A stretch of 64,000 nucleotides of DNA from Mycoplasmopsis columbina. GTDB lineage: Bacteria; Bacillota_I; Bacilli_A; Mycoplasmatales; Metamycoplasmataceae. The stretch spans positions 372,001-436,000 of the forward strand of contig NZ_LR215041.1 of the NCBI RefSeq assembly GCF_900660685.1, written 5' to 3'. Numbering within the stretch: position 1 is the first letter of the stretch; the number at the start of each line of letters is the position of its first letter. The notes beneath the pieces were generated by a model. It worked only from the letters and a program-made list of their open reading frames with translations, ran no database searches and was not told the DNA's origin. The position numbers were made by a program, and so were the translations under genes. Of this stretch, positions 39,001 through 51,500 are shown piece by piece.

Positions 39001-42000
39001 AAAGTTTAATTGATTGATTAAATTAGTTACTTGGTTAGTGCTGTAATTATTATCACTTTGCTCATTTCCAGCAGTAATAGATTCAGGTTTTGAAGAATTT
39101 TCTTTGTCTAAAACTCAGGCTGCTTCATCCAATAAATCAAGATCTGCAAAATTTTCTCTAACTTCTGCTTCTTTGGCTTTTAATTGACCCATTTTTTCAT
39201 TTAATTCTTGATATGATGAAATACTATCTTGATTTAAATTAGTCATATTTTCTGATTTTAAATGATCTTTAACTTCTGCTTTTTGAAGATTATTTAAATT
39301 ATTTAAATTATCAGCTATTAGTTGATTAATTTTATTTTCTTTATTTGTGTTAGTCAAAGTTGCTTCTTGAACAATATTATCAACCTTAGCTTTATTAGTC
39401 TCTAAATTTTGACTAGGGTCAAAAGTAAGATTATTAATTTTCTCTAAATAAACAGCTTTTTCACTTTGATTTAAAGTATTTAAGGCATTGATTTCTACTT
39501 TTTTAGCTTCTTTATACGCATTAAAGTCATTTTTGTCATTAGCAATTTGTGCGTCTTTAGTTTTTGCGTTATTTAAAATTTCTTCTAATGCATTTTTATT
39601 TTGAGCAAGAGTTTGATCATTATGATAAACACGTTCAAGTTGTTCTTTATATTCGTTTTTTTGTTCCTGAGTTAAATTAGTTAAAGCATCAATTTCAACT
39701 TTTTTATTTTCTTGGTCTAATTTATAGTCTAATTGGTTAATTAATGTTTCAACTTGTGCATCATTATAATTATTATCTTGTTTATTACCGGCAGTAATAG
39801 ATTCAGGTTTTGATGATTCTTCTTTATCTAAAACCCAATTTGCTTCATTAAGAATTGAAGCAGATGGATCTTTTGCTATTAATTGCTCTGTTTTTGTGGC
39901 TAAATCACCCATTTTGTTATTTAAATTTTCATATGGCGCTTTAGCATTTTCAACATTGTCTAAATTTTCACTAGATTGATTTTTTAAATTTTCTTTAACT
40001 GCTGTTTTTTGATTTTGATTTAAATTATTTAAAGCATTTAAAACATTTTGAATTTTTTTTGCTTTTTCAGTATCTGCACTTTGTGCACTATTGAAAATTT
40101 GATCAAGTTTTGCCTTATTATTTTCTAAACTTTCAGTTCTATCATAGTTAAGAGCATTGAGTTGATTAATAAATGTGGTTTTTTCATTATCATTTAAATT
40201 TTCTAATTGATTTATTCTAGTAATCAAAGTATTTTTGTAATTGTTAAAATCTTCGATATATCTATTGATATTATCATTTAAATCTTTTGCTGTTTTAACA
40301 ATATTATCAATTTTTGCTTTATTTTCTTCAAGTGATTTATTTGGATCGTATACAACATTTTCAATTTTATTTTTAAAGTTTGTTTGATCATCAGGTAATA
40401 AATTGGTAAGAGTATCAATTTCTTCTTTTTTAGCTGATTTATAATTATCAAATGTTAATTTATTATTTTTTATTTCAGTATCTTTTTCCGTTGCTTTATC
40501 TAAAATAGTATTTAAATTTTCTACATTTGTTTGATCATTAGTTTCATCAACCACAATTGCTTCAACTTGTTCTAAAAATGTATTTTTTTGTTCTTGTGTT
40601 AAATTAGTTAATTCCTTAATGTTTTCGATTATTTCTTTTTTATGATTTTGATATTTAAGTAAAACAATTAATTTGTTAACTTGATCTAAGTTGTAATTTT
40701 TATCAGTAATTGAATTGTCAGATATCGTTTCTGGTTTTTCTTTTTCATCACTTAGCACTCAATTAGCTTCTGGAAGATAATCATTTTCTGGATTATTAAT
40801 TTCTGTATCATTTTTAGTATTTATTAATTCTTCCATTGCTTTGTTTAAATCAACAAAATCTGCACCATTTTTAATACTTTCATCATCACTACGTAACTTG
40901 TTTTCAAGCTCATTGTGAATATAATCAAGTTCTTTGGTTGCAAAAAAGTCTTTTACATGTGTTTTTTGAGCATCATTTAAATGTCCTAATTCATCAACGT
41001 AATCTGAAATCATAGAAACTTTTGATTCTAAATAATTATTAGTAATTTCATTTAATGATTCAAATAAGGGTGACATTCATGCATTATTAAAATTACTAGA
41101 AACATCTAAAGATGAACTAAACTCACTGAATTTTATTCTATTGTCTATATCATAAAAACCAAGTTTTCTATAGTATTCATTATTTGAAGAAGATTCCAAA
41201 TCATCTGCATCTCTTTCTTCATATTCTGGTTGATTTTGATCAAAAATTTCACTTTCTTCAAAATTTTCACCTTTAGCAATTTCTTGAATTTCTGATGTTT
41301 CTAATAGTATTGATGAAGAAATGTCTGGATCATAGAAATAACGTTTTTTTCCATTTACAAAGTTTTCACTATCTTGTAATTCTTTATCTTCATCTGACAA
41401 ATTACTATCATAATCATCATTTTTATAATAATCTGTTCAATAAAAATCCAAAATAAAACTATCAAATTTTTCAAATCATTTTTTAGCTAAATTTAAATAA
41501 TTTTCTATTTCTACATCATTTCAATAAAATTCTTGATTATCATTTTCTGTATTTACCGCAATTTTTTGTTCTAATTTTTCAAGAAATTTTGTCAAAAAAT
41601 TATCGTTAAATGCTTGTAACAATTGATAATTTTTGTCAAATTCTCTTGCAAATTTTAACATTTCTTTAGCATTATAATTGTTTGATCCATCTTCTTTATT
41701 AATAAATGTTACTTCTGGTTTACTTACGCCTTCTTTATCAGTTAATCATCAAAATTCTTGTGAAAAATTTGAAATTTTGGTTTTTAATGTGTTTAAATTA
41801 TTAAAAATTTCTTTAAATTTACTGTTTGTTTTTGTGAAATTTGGAATAGTATTTAATTTTTCTTGAATTTGTTCAAGCAATTCATTATTTTTGGTTAATT
41901 CATTTTTTGAATTAATTGTAATTTCAAATAATTTAGAATAAATAGTATTTATTGAATCGATTAAATTGTTATCAAATCTGATAAAAGGATGTTTATTATT

Positions 42001-43875
42001 TAAATCAACAAACTGATAATTACTTCCTCCAATTACGTATCTAAATAAATACTTAGCTAATGATCCGCTTAAATTATTTACAGTTTCATCATCAATGTCA
42101 TTTTCAAAATTGTCATAATTTATTGCGGGAATTGGAACATTTAAAATTGTTTGAATCAAATCACGCATTTGACTTTTATTTAAATTATGAATAGAATTTC
42201 TATAAGAATCTTTTCCATAACCAAGAAGATTTTGAATAGTGTAAAGTAAAATTTTTTCTCTAAAATTAGCCGCAAAAATGGCTTTATAAATTTTTCTTTC
42301 TACACTTCTTAATTCATCTAAATTATTTTCTGAAACATCATTATTAATTTTTTCTATTAATTTATTTAAATAATTTAACAAATCATCTCTTTCAACAGAT
42401 TTTAAAAATTTAAAAGGAGTTTTTAGTACAGAACCTCCAATATTGCTATTTCAATAATTAGAAAATACACTATATTTTTCGTTTTGAATTTCGGAAAAAG
42501 TAGAATTTTTATAATTTTTGGCTTCTTGAATTGCTGAGTCAAGAAGTATAGAATTTTCCTCATAAAATTCAAAATTTGATTTGTATTCTTTTAAATAATC
42601 TTCAACTATTTGATCTTGATTTTTTTCAGAATATTTAACTAGATCTTTTTTAACTAACTCAATCAATAGTTTTAAATATAAAGCAGATACATCTTTGAAA
42701 GAATAATTTTCTGCATCTATAAAATCTGGTTTAGAATAGGATTTATCAACAAGTCATTTTAATTCTTCAAAAACAGGATTATTTTCTTCATCAGGGGATA
42801 AAAGAGATTCATTATTAGATAAAATATATTCTAAAAGAGATAAAATGGCATCTTTCCCATCATTAAAAGTACTAGAACGTAGTATTTGATAAAAAACATT
42901 GCCACCAGTAAAATTTTCATACGCAGTGTTATTATAATAAGAATTCGATGCAGAACCACTAAGTAATCAAGAATTATTTGGTGTTAATCCTATTAATTCA
43001 TTTATTTTAACAATGTCTTCTCTTATTTTTCCATCTAAATAAAAATCAGATTTTCTTGTTGGTAAATCTAAGAAATCAATAATCCTAAAGTTATATATAT
43101 TTGAAAGTCTTTCATTCTTAGGTTTTGATAATTCACCAAATATTTTTTTTAATCAAATAATTTTATAGTTTGAAATTCAAGGATCAAGAAATTTTCATTT
43201 TAGATCTAAATTATTTAAATAGTTATCATTATAATTTCGTATCTCCCTTAAATTTCTAAACATTTTTTTCATTGATTTAATTCAGATTGTTCATTGCTCA
43301 TCTTTTATGAAAAAAGGTATGTTATGTTCTTCTAAAATAGAATTTAAGTTTTTATGCAAATCTAAAAAATCATCAATTATTTCAAATAATTTTTCAAAAT
43401 TTTGTGCAACATTTAAACTTTCATCGAAGGTTAAAGTTTCAATTTCTTCAATTTTATTTCTAAAAATTTCTAAATCATCTGGTAAGTATACATAATATGA
43501 ATGATTTCCACCTGATGCATTAGTTCCAATTACTGGAAAATTTTTGGATACATTTGCATTTGTAAATGGAATTTTATTTACATTTTGGCCCAAATCAGAA
43601 GAATCGCTTAGTAAATTAAAAATTATATTTTTATAAGAAATAAAACTATCTTTTGTTTCTGATGAAAAATCATTAGTGATAGTTTCATTATCACTAGTTA
43701 AAATCACATGCCCAAATGTAAATGGTGGTTTTTGATTATTGTTTAATGCTTCGTTCTTTTTAACGTTTAAATTACTTTTAGTTAATTGCCCAATTGTTAA
43801 AACACTTATTGGTAAAAGTCCTAAAAGAGGTAAAAATTTTAAAATTTTTTTATTTTTTTTCTGGTTTTTGTTCAT
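33043..43875 (-). CDS. Giant helical surface protein D, 3610 aa (GA/FIVAR-like modules)
   Basis: The frame is open from ATG 43875 (GAAAGG Shine-Dalgarno 5 nt upstream) to TAA 33043-33045, with no TAA or TAG between. An upstream in-frame TTG at 43887 is less likely because it overlaps that Shine-Dalgarno. N-terminus: MNKNQKKNKKILKFLPLLGL, then a hydrophobic stretch very like that of protein C, with no lipobox. Residues of about 50-930 are a unique domain that includes an acidic stretch near 41100-41400. From about 930 to 3150 are helical repeats, GA/FIVAR-like and a longer variant with LTNLTQEQKN motifs. The last 380 residues hold a coiled-coil-rich domain, the helix WTPVILMIAGVITSFLAFLI and the tail AKKRKKDK. 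Unlike A, B and C it has no type-17 repeats. An extracellular, C-terminally anchored binding protein is the likely role; its ligand is unknown. Confidence 0.9.
36214..38787 (-). repeat. Tandem duplication of a 1287-bp unit inside gene D
   Basis: Unit 1 (about 36214-37500) and unit 2 (about 37501-38787) align at a constant offset of 1287 bp, which is 429 codons and keeps the frame. Identity is patchy. The stretches 36631-37500 and 37918-38787 are nearly identical (for instance the 62 residues ending DVSGLDGVDSQSDAN occur in both), while 36290-36600 has diverged clearly from its partner. Confidence 0.85.
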
Positions 43876-43960
43876 AATGCCTTTCAAATTTATAACTTCT
43901 AAAATTAAAATTAAAAATGTTACTATAATTTTGTTTTGTTTTAAATTTTAGTACTTTACT

Positions 43961-43978
43961 AAAAAAAAAAAAAAAAAA
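43961..43978. repeat. Homopolymer A18 upstream of giant gene D
   Basis: Eighteen A on the plus strand (poly-T on the sense strand of gene D), 86-103 bp upstream of the ATG. A TATAGT box on the minus strand (43922-43927) lies between the tract and the gene, so the tract sits just above the expected -35 region. Slippage here could change promoter strength. Confidence 0.6.
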
Positions 43979-44122
43979 CGATATAATTTTTCTAAAAATA
44001 TGCTATTAATTATTAATTCTAATCTGTTTAATAATTTTTTTATTAAAATACATTAGAATATTATTTTTTTTAGAATTCTTTTTGTTAATTTATATAAAAA
44101 ATTATTATTAATGAAATTAAAA

Positions 44123-44157
44123 AAACACAAAATCATCCTAAAATGAAATTTGTGTTT
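44123..44157. repeat. 35-bp hairpin target duplication, left of IS copy 3
   Basis: Exact copy of 45503-45537. It is itself an inverted repeat (AAACACAAA at one end, TTTGTGTTT at the other) and abuts the IS end at 44158. The T-tract of the ancestral gene C terminator lies on this side, beyond 44123. Confidence 0.93.
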
Positions 44158-44263
44158 CCTCGATTGCAAGTTCCATTGCAACGGTTTGTCGCTATTCGCG
44201 AATTAAAAAACATTCCTTAATTTAAGTAAAATTAATGCGGGGAATGTTTTTTTTGTATTAAAA

Positions 44264-44302
44264 ATGTCCCCCAAACAACACTAAAACATCACTTTGGAGG
44301 AC
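44264..44302 (+). promoter_or_regulatory. Leader ORF and Shine-Dalgarno-sequestering hairpin, IS copy 3
   Basis: A six-codon ORF (MSPKQH, 44264-44284, stop TAA) contains the left arm GTCCCCCAAA (44266-44275). This pairs with TTTGGAGGAC (44293-44302), which includes the transposase Shine-Dalgarno GGAGG at 44296-44300. The stem is 10 bp with one mismatch and a 17-nt loop. Translation of the leader would open the stem, so this looks like translational control of the transposase. Confidence 0.55.
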
Positions 44303-44305
44303 TGA

Positions 44306-45403
44306 ATTAATAATATCAAATTAACTTTTAAAAATAGATTAAGCATTGAAATGTTGCTTAAAAAATTTGATTATTCCTTAAGCAAAATTGCTTTAATTAT
44401 AGGTATAAATAAATCTTCTTTATCTAGAGAAATAAAATTAAATTCTGGTTTTTGAGGTTATTTTGCAGATGAAGCTGAAGAAAAAAGTCATCTCCGTAAA
44501 AAGTGATCTAGTTATTTTAAAATGATAAATAAATTTAATAATTATCAAGAATTTAATAAACAATTTAAAAAGTTATTTGATAAAAAAACATGGGGTGTGG
44601 AAATAACGCACCAGCAAATTTTAAATAATTTTCAAAATATTAAAATTCCATCTCTAAGAACTGTTTTTAATTGAATAAATTCCGGTTTTTGAATCATAAA
44701 ATCTTCTGATAGATTAAGAAAAAAATATAAAAAAGGTGGAAAAAGAAACAATGGACCAATTGACAGATTGGTTGGTAAAAGATGAGTAAGGCCTTTTTGA
44801 ACAAGACCAAATAATATTAATAACAGATCTGAATTTGGACATTGAGAAATTGACTTAATTATAGGTAAAAAAGCAACAAACTCAGAACATTTATTAACTT
44901 TCGTAGAACGTAAAACCAGATTTGGAATCATAAAAAAAGTTCCTTCAAAAAACTCATGAATTATTAATTTAATCTTATGAGATTTAATAAAAAAATATCG
45001 ATTAAATGTCAAATCAATAACTACTGATAACGGTTTTGAATTCAATAAATTGTTTTATATTGGATATCGATTAAAAATATATATTTATCAAGCTGATCCA
45101 TATGCTTCTTTTGAAAAAGGAACAATTGAAAATTTTAATGGTTTGGTAAGAAGATATTTTAAAAAACAAACAAGTTTTAGTGAATATTCGGACCAAGAAA
45201 TCTTAGAAGTTCAAAATAAAATTAATAGAATGCCACGTAAAATATTTGGATGATTTTCTGCTGATGAAAATTTCTTTATGTTCAATAATATTGATGATAA
45301 ATGAAATCCAATTTCTCTAGATGAACCTCTTTACAAAAAGAATAATTTAAAAAGACTAAGTAACACAAAAAGAAACTTATTTTTTAAAAAGAAAAAGTAT
45401 TAA
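44306..45403 (+). CDS. IS30-family transposase, copy 3
   Basis: Intact DDE transposase, 365 aa from the ATT at 44306, or 350 aa from the first ATG at 44351. The helix-turn-helix SLSKIALIIGINKSSLSREI, GHWEIDLIIG (Asp), SITTDNGFEF (Asp) and FEKGTIENFNG (Glu) are all present. ATT lies 5 nt from the GGAGG. Unlike copies 1 and 2, the codon just before the ATT is TGA (Trp) instead of TAA, so the frame is open a few codons further up to 44285. It converges on gene C. Confidence 0.9.
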
Positions 45404-45407
45404 ATAA

Positions 45408-45470
45408 AAAAACAAAAGCACTTTTATTACTTCAGACATTTTTTGTCTTTAATAATAAGCTTTTGTTTTA
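45408..45470 (+). terminator. Terminator inside the IS element
   Basis: AAAACAAAAGC and GCTTTTGTTTT form the outer stem, with a smaller AGAC/GTCT hairpin within. It lies just after the transposase stop and ends in a T-rich run. The equivalent structures in copies 1 and 2 are at 6820-6882 and 8167-8229 on the minus strand. Confidence 0.65.
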
Positions 45471-45502
45471 TTTTAGCGTTGCAATAGAACTTGCATTTTG
45501 GG

Positions 45503-45537
45503 AAACACAAAATCATCCTAAAATGAAATTTGTGTTT
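45503..45537 (-). terminator. Terminator hairpin of gene C, duplicated by IS copy 3
   Basis: AAACACAAA...TTTGTGTTT inverted repeat, 34 bp past the gene C stop codon. It is the right-hand copy of the target duplication. The insertion separated this copy from its original T-tract, which now follows the left-hand copy, so termination may be weaker. Confidence 0.75.
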
Positions 45538-45570
45538 TTTTAATTATTTTTTTTAGGTATCAATTAGAAA

Positions 45571-48500
45571 TTAATGTTTAGTTTTTTTACTTTTCTTTTT
45601 AGCAATTCCGGCCGCAATTCCAAAAGTTAATACACCACCAATAAATAAAATAATTGGAATTCAGAACAATGATTTATCTTTTAAATTAAGAGCAGTTACT
45701 ATAACTTTTGCTAAAGAATTGTTTGCAAGGTCTAAGTCTTTACTGCTTAATTTATTTTTGCCATCTTGATCAAAATTATTAAAGTACTCTTTATCTTTAA
45801 TTTTATTATCTAGTTTACTCAAATTATTAGCTGAAAGTTTTTCTTGCATAATTAATTTTTGCATTGCTTGATCATATTTATTACTATCTTTTTCTAATAA
45901 TGCATTAACTAAATCAACATAAGTTTGCGATTTATCAGTTAAATTACTTAACTTGATAATTTCGGGAGCTAAAACTTCATCTAATGGGTTTTGAATTTTA
46001 CTAATTAGTTCTTTTGCACTATTGATTTGGTCAATTAATTGTTGTTTAATTATTTGACCTTCTTGACTTAATGCATCTGAATTTTTAAAGACTTCAAACG
46101 CATTTTCAAGTGCATGGAATTGGTTGTCGAGTTTAATTCCTTCTTTGAGTGCATTGTTAAGATTATCAATTGCTTTGTTAGCACTTTCGTGATCTTTATT
46201 TACTAGTGGATTATTTGGAGTATTAGCAAAATTATTGATGTTAGCAATAGTTTCTGAATGTAAAGTTGTGTTAACTTCTAAACGATTGACTTTTATCATT
46301 GAATCATCCAGTTTTTTAGCTAAATTTTTAACTTCATTTACATTTGGACTATTTAAATCAGTATTTTTATCTAAATTTGCACCTTTAATTGCATCTTTAA
46401 CCGCTTGTTTTTGTTCAGCATTTAAATGTGGATAGTTGCTATCAACTTGGGCAACTTCATTTGCTTTAGTTTTATCAATCTTTTGTGCATCATTAAAGGT
46501 ATCTTGAATATTAATTGCTGGATTATCAATTTCATCTTTAGCTTGTGCTTTTTCAGCATCAGTTAAGTATTCTAATTTATCAATTGCAGACTTATAAAGA
46601 ACTTTAAGCGCATTGTCAATAGCAGTTACAAATTTGTCGACATTAGTTTTATTTCAGTTAGCTGTTGTTGGATTTGTAAAGTTTTCTTCAATGTCAGCAA
46701 CATTTTCTTCACTAGGAACTTGATTGTCAATTAATTCTTTAGCACCATTAATTAGTTTGTCATAAAGTTCTTTTGATTCATTTGTTGCAGTAAGATAAGC
46801 ATCACTTGTGTGAATTGCATTTTTTGCACTTTCTCTTAATTCTAGTTGTGCCATTGAATCGTCTAATGCTTGTGCATTTTCCTTAACTTCACTAACTTGT
46901 GCATGTTCTGGAGTAATTTCAGCATTTAAATTAGCAGTTTTAATTTCTTCTTGAACGCTTGTTTGTTGTGAATCATTTAGATGAGGATAAAGTTTTGCAA
47001 CATTGTTAATTAAGTCTTCTTTAGCATCATTAATTTCTTTAGCCTTATTAACTATTTCTTGAACTTTATCTAAAGTATCAATGCCATCTTTGTCTAATTG
47101 ATCTACAAAATAGTCTTTTTCGTCTTGTGAAAGATTATCATTATGCATAATTGCATCTTTGTAAGCTTCCTTAAGTACATGAATAATCGCATCATTTAAT
47201 GTTTTGACATTATTTTTATCTCAATTAGCATCATTCTCGTTGATGTTTGTATCTTCTAATTGTTGATTAGTAGGATTTTGATCATTAATCAAACTTTCTG
47301 CAGCGTCAGTTAAATTATTGTATTTTGCTTTAGATTCATCAGTAGCAGTTACATAAATATTTGACTCTTTTATAGCTTCTTTAGCAGCATTTAATTTCTC
47401 TAAAATTGCCATTTCATCATCTAAAGTTTGAGCTTTAGATTTTTCATCTTCTACACTAGGTGAATTAGGATTAAGTGTTGCATCTTTATTAGCATTTTTA
47501 ATTGCTTTTTTAACTGCTTCCTGTTGTGAAGTATTTAAATGTGGATAGTTAACTGAAACATTTTGAATTTCTTGTTCTTTCTCATTGTTTGTTAATAAAA
47601 CATCACTAAAAATTTCTGAAAGAGGTTTAGTTTGTTCTGAATCATTAATTTGATTTTTGGCAGTCACTTTTTCTTCATCAGAAAGATAAGGAAGTTCATC
47701 AATTGCTGAAAGGTAAATTTCTTTTAATGAATTTTCAATTGCTACATTCAATTTATCCACAGATGTTTTTGCTCAATTTGCAGTTTCTGGATTTACAAAA
47801 TTATCTTCAATTAGGGCAACATTTTCATCACTTGGTTTTTGATTGGCAAGTAATTCCTTAGCTGCGGCAATTAATTTTTCATATTTAGCTTTAGATTCTT
47901 GAGTAGCATTTAGATAAGCTGGTAAGGTTTTAATAGTTTCTTTAGCTGCTTCTAAGTTTGCTAATTTTTCCATTGAATTATCAAGTGCTTGAGCATCATT
48001 TTGAACACTTTCCACTGTTGGATGATTGTTATCATTACTTAATTGTGAATCTTTATTAGCACCTTTAATTGCTTCTTTAATTGCATTTTGTTGTGAAGCA
48101 TTAAGATGAGGATAAGTTCTTTCAACCGCATCAATTAACGCTTTTTTCTCAGTGTTTAAATTAGTTGTATCATTGATAATATTTTGAACTTTTTCTAAGG
48201 TATTATTTGTAGATTTATCCAATTCTGCTTTAGCAGCTGTTTTTTCATCATCACTTAAATTATCAAGATTATCAATAGCTGATTTATACACTTCTTTAAG
48301 TGCATTAATAATTGCTTCATTAAGCTTATCTACAGATGTTTTTGATCAATTTGGAGTGGTTTCTTCAACTTCTACATTTTCCAAATTAGTTTCTGTTGGA
48401 TTAGCATTGTTTGCTAATTCCTTAGCAGCTTCAATCAATTTATTATAAAGTTCTTTTGATGCATCGCTTGCTTTTGTATAAATGTTTGAAGCAAGAATAT

Positions 48501-51500
48501 CAGGTTGTGCATCTTTAAGTTCTCTTAAAGTTGCCATTGAATCATCTAAGCTTTGAGCATTATCAAGAACACTTTGAGTTATTGGTGTGTTCTTGCCTTC
48601 AATTATCTCTAAGTTAGATTCCTTAATTGCTTGACGTATTGCATCTTGTTGCGCAGTATTTAAATGAGGATAAGTATTAATTACCTCATCATAGTGATTT
48701 TTCTTAGTTGTATTTGTGTCAGTTGCTTTATTTGTAATTGTTTCTAGGGAATCTTGATCATCTTGATTAAAATCTAAGTTATCGCTTGAAACTGTATCTT
48801 TGTTTTTAAGTTCACTGGTAAATTTTTCTTTTTCATCATTACTTAAATATTCCAAAGCTTTAATTTTATTAATTTCAGCTTCTTTAGCATCATTAATATT
48901 TTGCCCCTTGTCTTTAAGTTTTTGAATTTCTGCTTGATTTGGAGCATTATCTATCGCTTCTTTTAGAGCACTTTTTTCATTGTCTGAAAGATAAGGAAGT
49001 CTATCTATTTCATTTTTAGCAGCTTCTTTTTGTTCATATAAAGTGTTCATCTGATCAAGAATCTCATTAATAACTCTATTTAATTCATCAACTGCTGCTT
49101 TATTATAATTAGAATCTTCTGGTTTAGCAGCATTGTCAATATTTCAGTTAGTTAAACTACCTAAATCAGGAACTTGCGCATTTTGACCATCAGCATTATT
49201 TACAGCGGGAATTAAATCTTTTGCAGCTTGAATGGCAGCATCATAAAGAGCTTTTAATGCTGCAGGTGCTTTTGTATATTTATCATGCTCTTTAACTTCA
49301 ATTTCTTGTGCAATTTTATTATTTAATTGCCCCATAGCTTCATTTAAAGCATTTGCGTCATTTTCAACTTCGCTTGTGGTTGGTAATTCTGGATTAGAAA
49401 TATCTATAAGTGTGTTCGAATTTTTAATATTTTCTTTAACTTGATCTCTTTGTGCCTTGTTCAAGTTTGGATAAAGAGTGTCAACTTGATTAATTTTTGT
49501 ACCTTTAGCTTCATCAGTTTCATCAGCTTTATTATTAATAGTACTAATTGCATCAACTGCTTTTTGATAAGCAGCTGTATTATTTTCTTCAGCTTCACTA
49601 TCAAAAGTATCTTTAATCGCATTTAAATCAGCAATTAATTTAGCTTTTTCTTCACTTGAAAGATTTTCCTTATCATTAATTTCATTAGTAAGCGCGTTAA
49701 TTTTATTTACTAAATCTTGTTCGTTAGTCAAGAAGCCATTTTCAGTGTGAGTATTATTAACGGTTACATGATATTCTTCTGCTGTTGGTGTTGCAAAATT
49801 ATCGTTTGCAAAAGTGTTCAAATCATTTTGTGCAGTTTGATCTAAATCGTCATTAGTAATTTTGAATAATTCTTCATTAGTTTTAGCAGTGGCTAATTTA
49901 TAATTTGTTGTCACCGTACCAGTAGCATTATTACCACTTAGTTCTGGACTTTCCAAAGTCACTTTATTTTCTCTTGCATAAGTAGAGTCAAAAGTAAAAT
50001 CATTTGCTACAACCGCTGTTGCAAAAGTTGAATTTTTTGCTTTTTCAGCATTTGTATAAGTGTAACTTGCATCTGCATTTTCTTTAAGATCATTTAATCT
50101 TTCTGCTTCTGTTTTAAAGCCATTAACAACTTTAAAGAAAACTTTAGAAGTTGGTTTTTGATTATCAACACTTAAATGTTCTGGATTGTTATCAACTAAT
50201 CGATAGGCAACTAAAGTTCTACCATTAATTTCATCATAACCAACTACTCCAATAATTTGAGCTTCAATATTTTCATCATCATTATTGTTTATTGTAATAG
50301 AATAATTATCTTTGTTTTTAACATCATCACTATTTGGTAATTTTGAATTACTATCTGTTGGTGGAGTAACTGCAACATTATCTTTGTCTAAATTATTTAA
50401 GTTGTCAATTGCGTCTTGATAAGCTGTTTTAAAGCCATCTAGAACAATTGTTCTCTTCTTAGTAGATTTAATAGTAGTTAAATTTTCTCTTGTTGAGTTT
50501 ATAGGAAGAGTAATTGTAACTGTTCCTGCTCTATTGTCTGGTGTTAAAGTAGCATCATCACTAAGAAGTTTGTATCAATTATTTTCATTTTCATCTTTAG
50601 AGAAAGTTAAATCGACAACTGTAACATCTTGAGCAAGTTTTTGTGATTTAGGCACTGTTGAATTTGAATAAGTAATTTCTCCAACATTTTGATCAACTAA
50701 TTTATCAAGTCTTTGACTTTCAGTTAAAAAGTCTTCAACAGTACGTGAAATACCAGCATCATCACTTTGATCACGAGTATTTAATACAGATACATTTTCA
50801 AATCCTGCTTCATTAGAAGCAAGTTCAGCAATCTTAATAATTACACTACCATTTACATCATCCAAATCAGTAATAGTTATATTTTTAGCAATTGCATTAA
50901 TTGGCGAATTAAAGGTAAATGTAGAATTTTCCGAATTCAATGTTCCATTTTCTTCTCTTACTGTTAAAGTAATATCATTAAGAACTAAGTTACTTAAAAT
51001 TGGAGTATTAGTTTTTCTTTCAATAGCAACTTGAATTTCTTCAAAAATTCTTGCTAATCTTTGTCTTTCTTGTTCTTCAGTTTTAAAACCATTCATTCTA
51101 TGAGTTTTGGTTTTTGTTGATCTTGCACTTTCAAGTCCTTCACGAGTTGAAGAAAGAGTGTAAGTAGCTTCTAAAGTTCCTGTTTTATTATTTCAGCTTA
51201 ATTGAACATTTTCAACTCTTGCAAATGAACTATCATAGTATGGTTGAAGTAAGTTTTTAATTTCTTCAGGTGTATAAGTTGAAGCAGCCCTTAAAGTTTT
51301 ATCATTAGGAGCAAGAAAGTCAATTCTTACTGGTAAAGGTATCCTGTGTTCTTCTCCAACTAAAATACGATTTAAACGATTAACTTCAGTTGCAAAACCA
51401 GTTACTGTAGCACTATTTGAAGTTGTCACATTTTCAAATCCAGGGCGTGTTGAAGTAAGAGTTAGAGTAATATCAACTTTTCCAGTAAGGTCTTTTTTAT

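Larger units (their letters stand above)
44158..45502 (+). mobile_element. IS30-family insertion sequence, copy 3
   Basis: 1345 bp, plus orientation, with the same inverted ends as copies 1 and 2 (CCTCGATTGCAAG at 44158; the complement of CCCAAAATGCAAG at 45490-45502). It is flanked by an exact 35-bp direct repeat that is a hairpin. It has inserted into the terminator of gene C, between C and the upstream region of D. Confidence 0.95.

Noticed and set aside
44018-44056. Imperfect inverted repeat TTCTAA...TTAGAA upstream of gene D
   Set aside because: Short stem with a long AT-rich loop, expected by chance at this base composition.
6788-45502. Inversion of 9480-44157 by recombination between opposite IS copies
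   Set aside because: The two flanks of copy 3 match each other over 35 bp, so no crossover at copy 3 has exchanged them.
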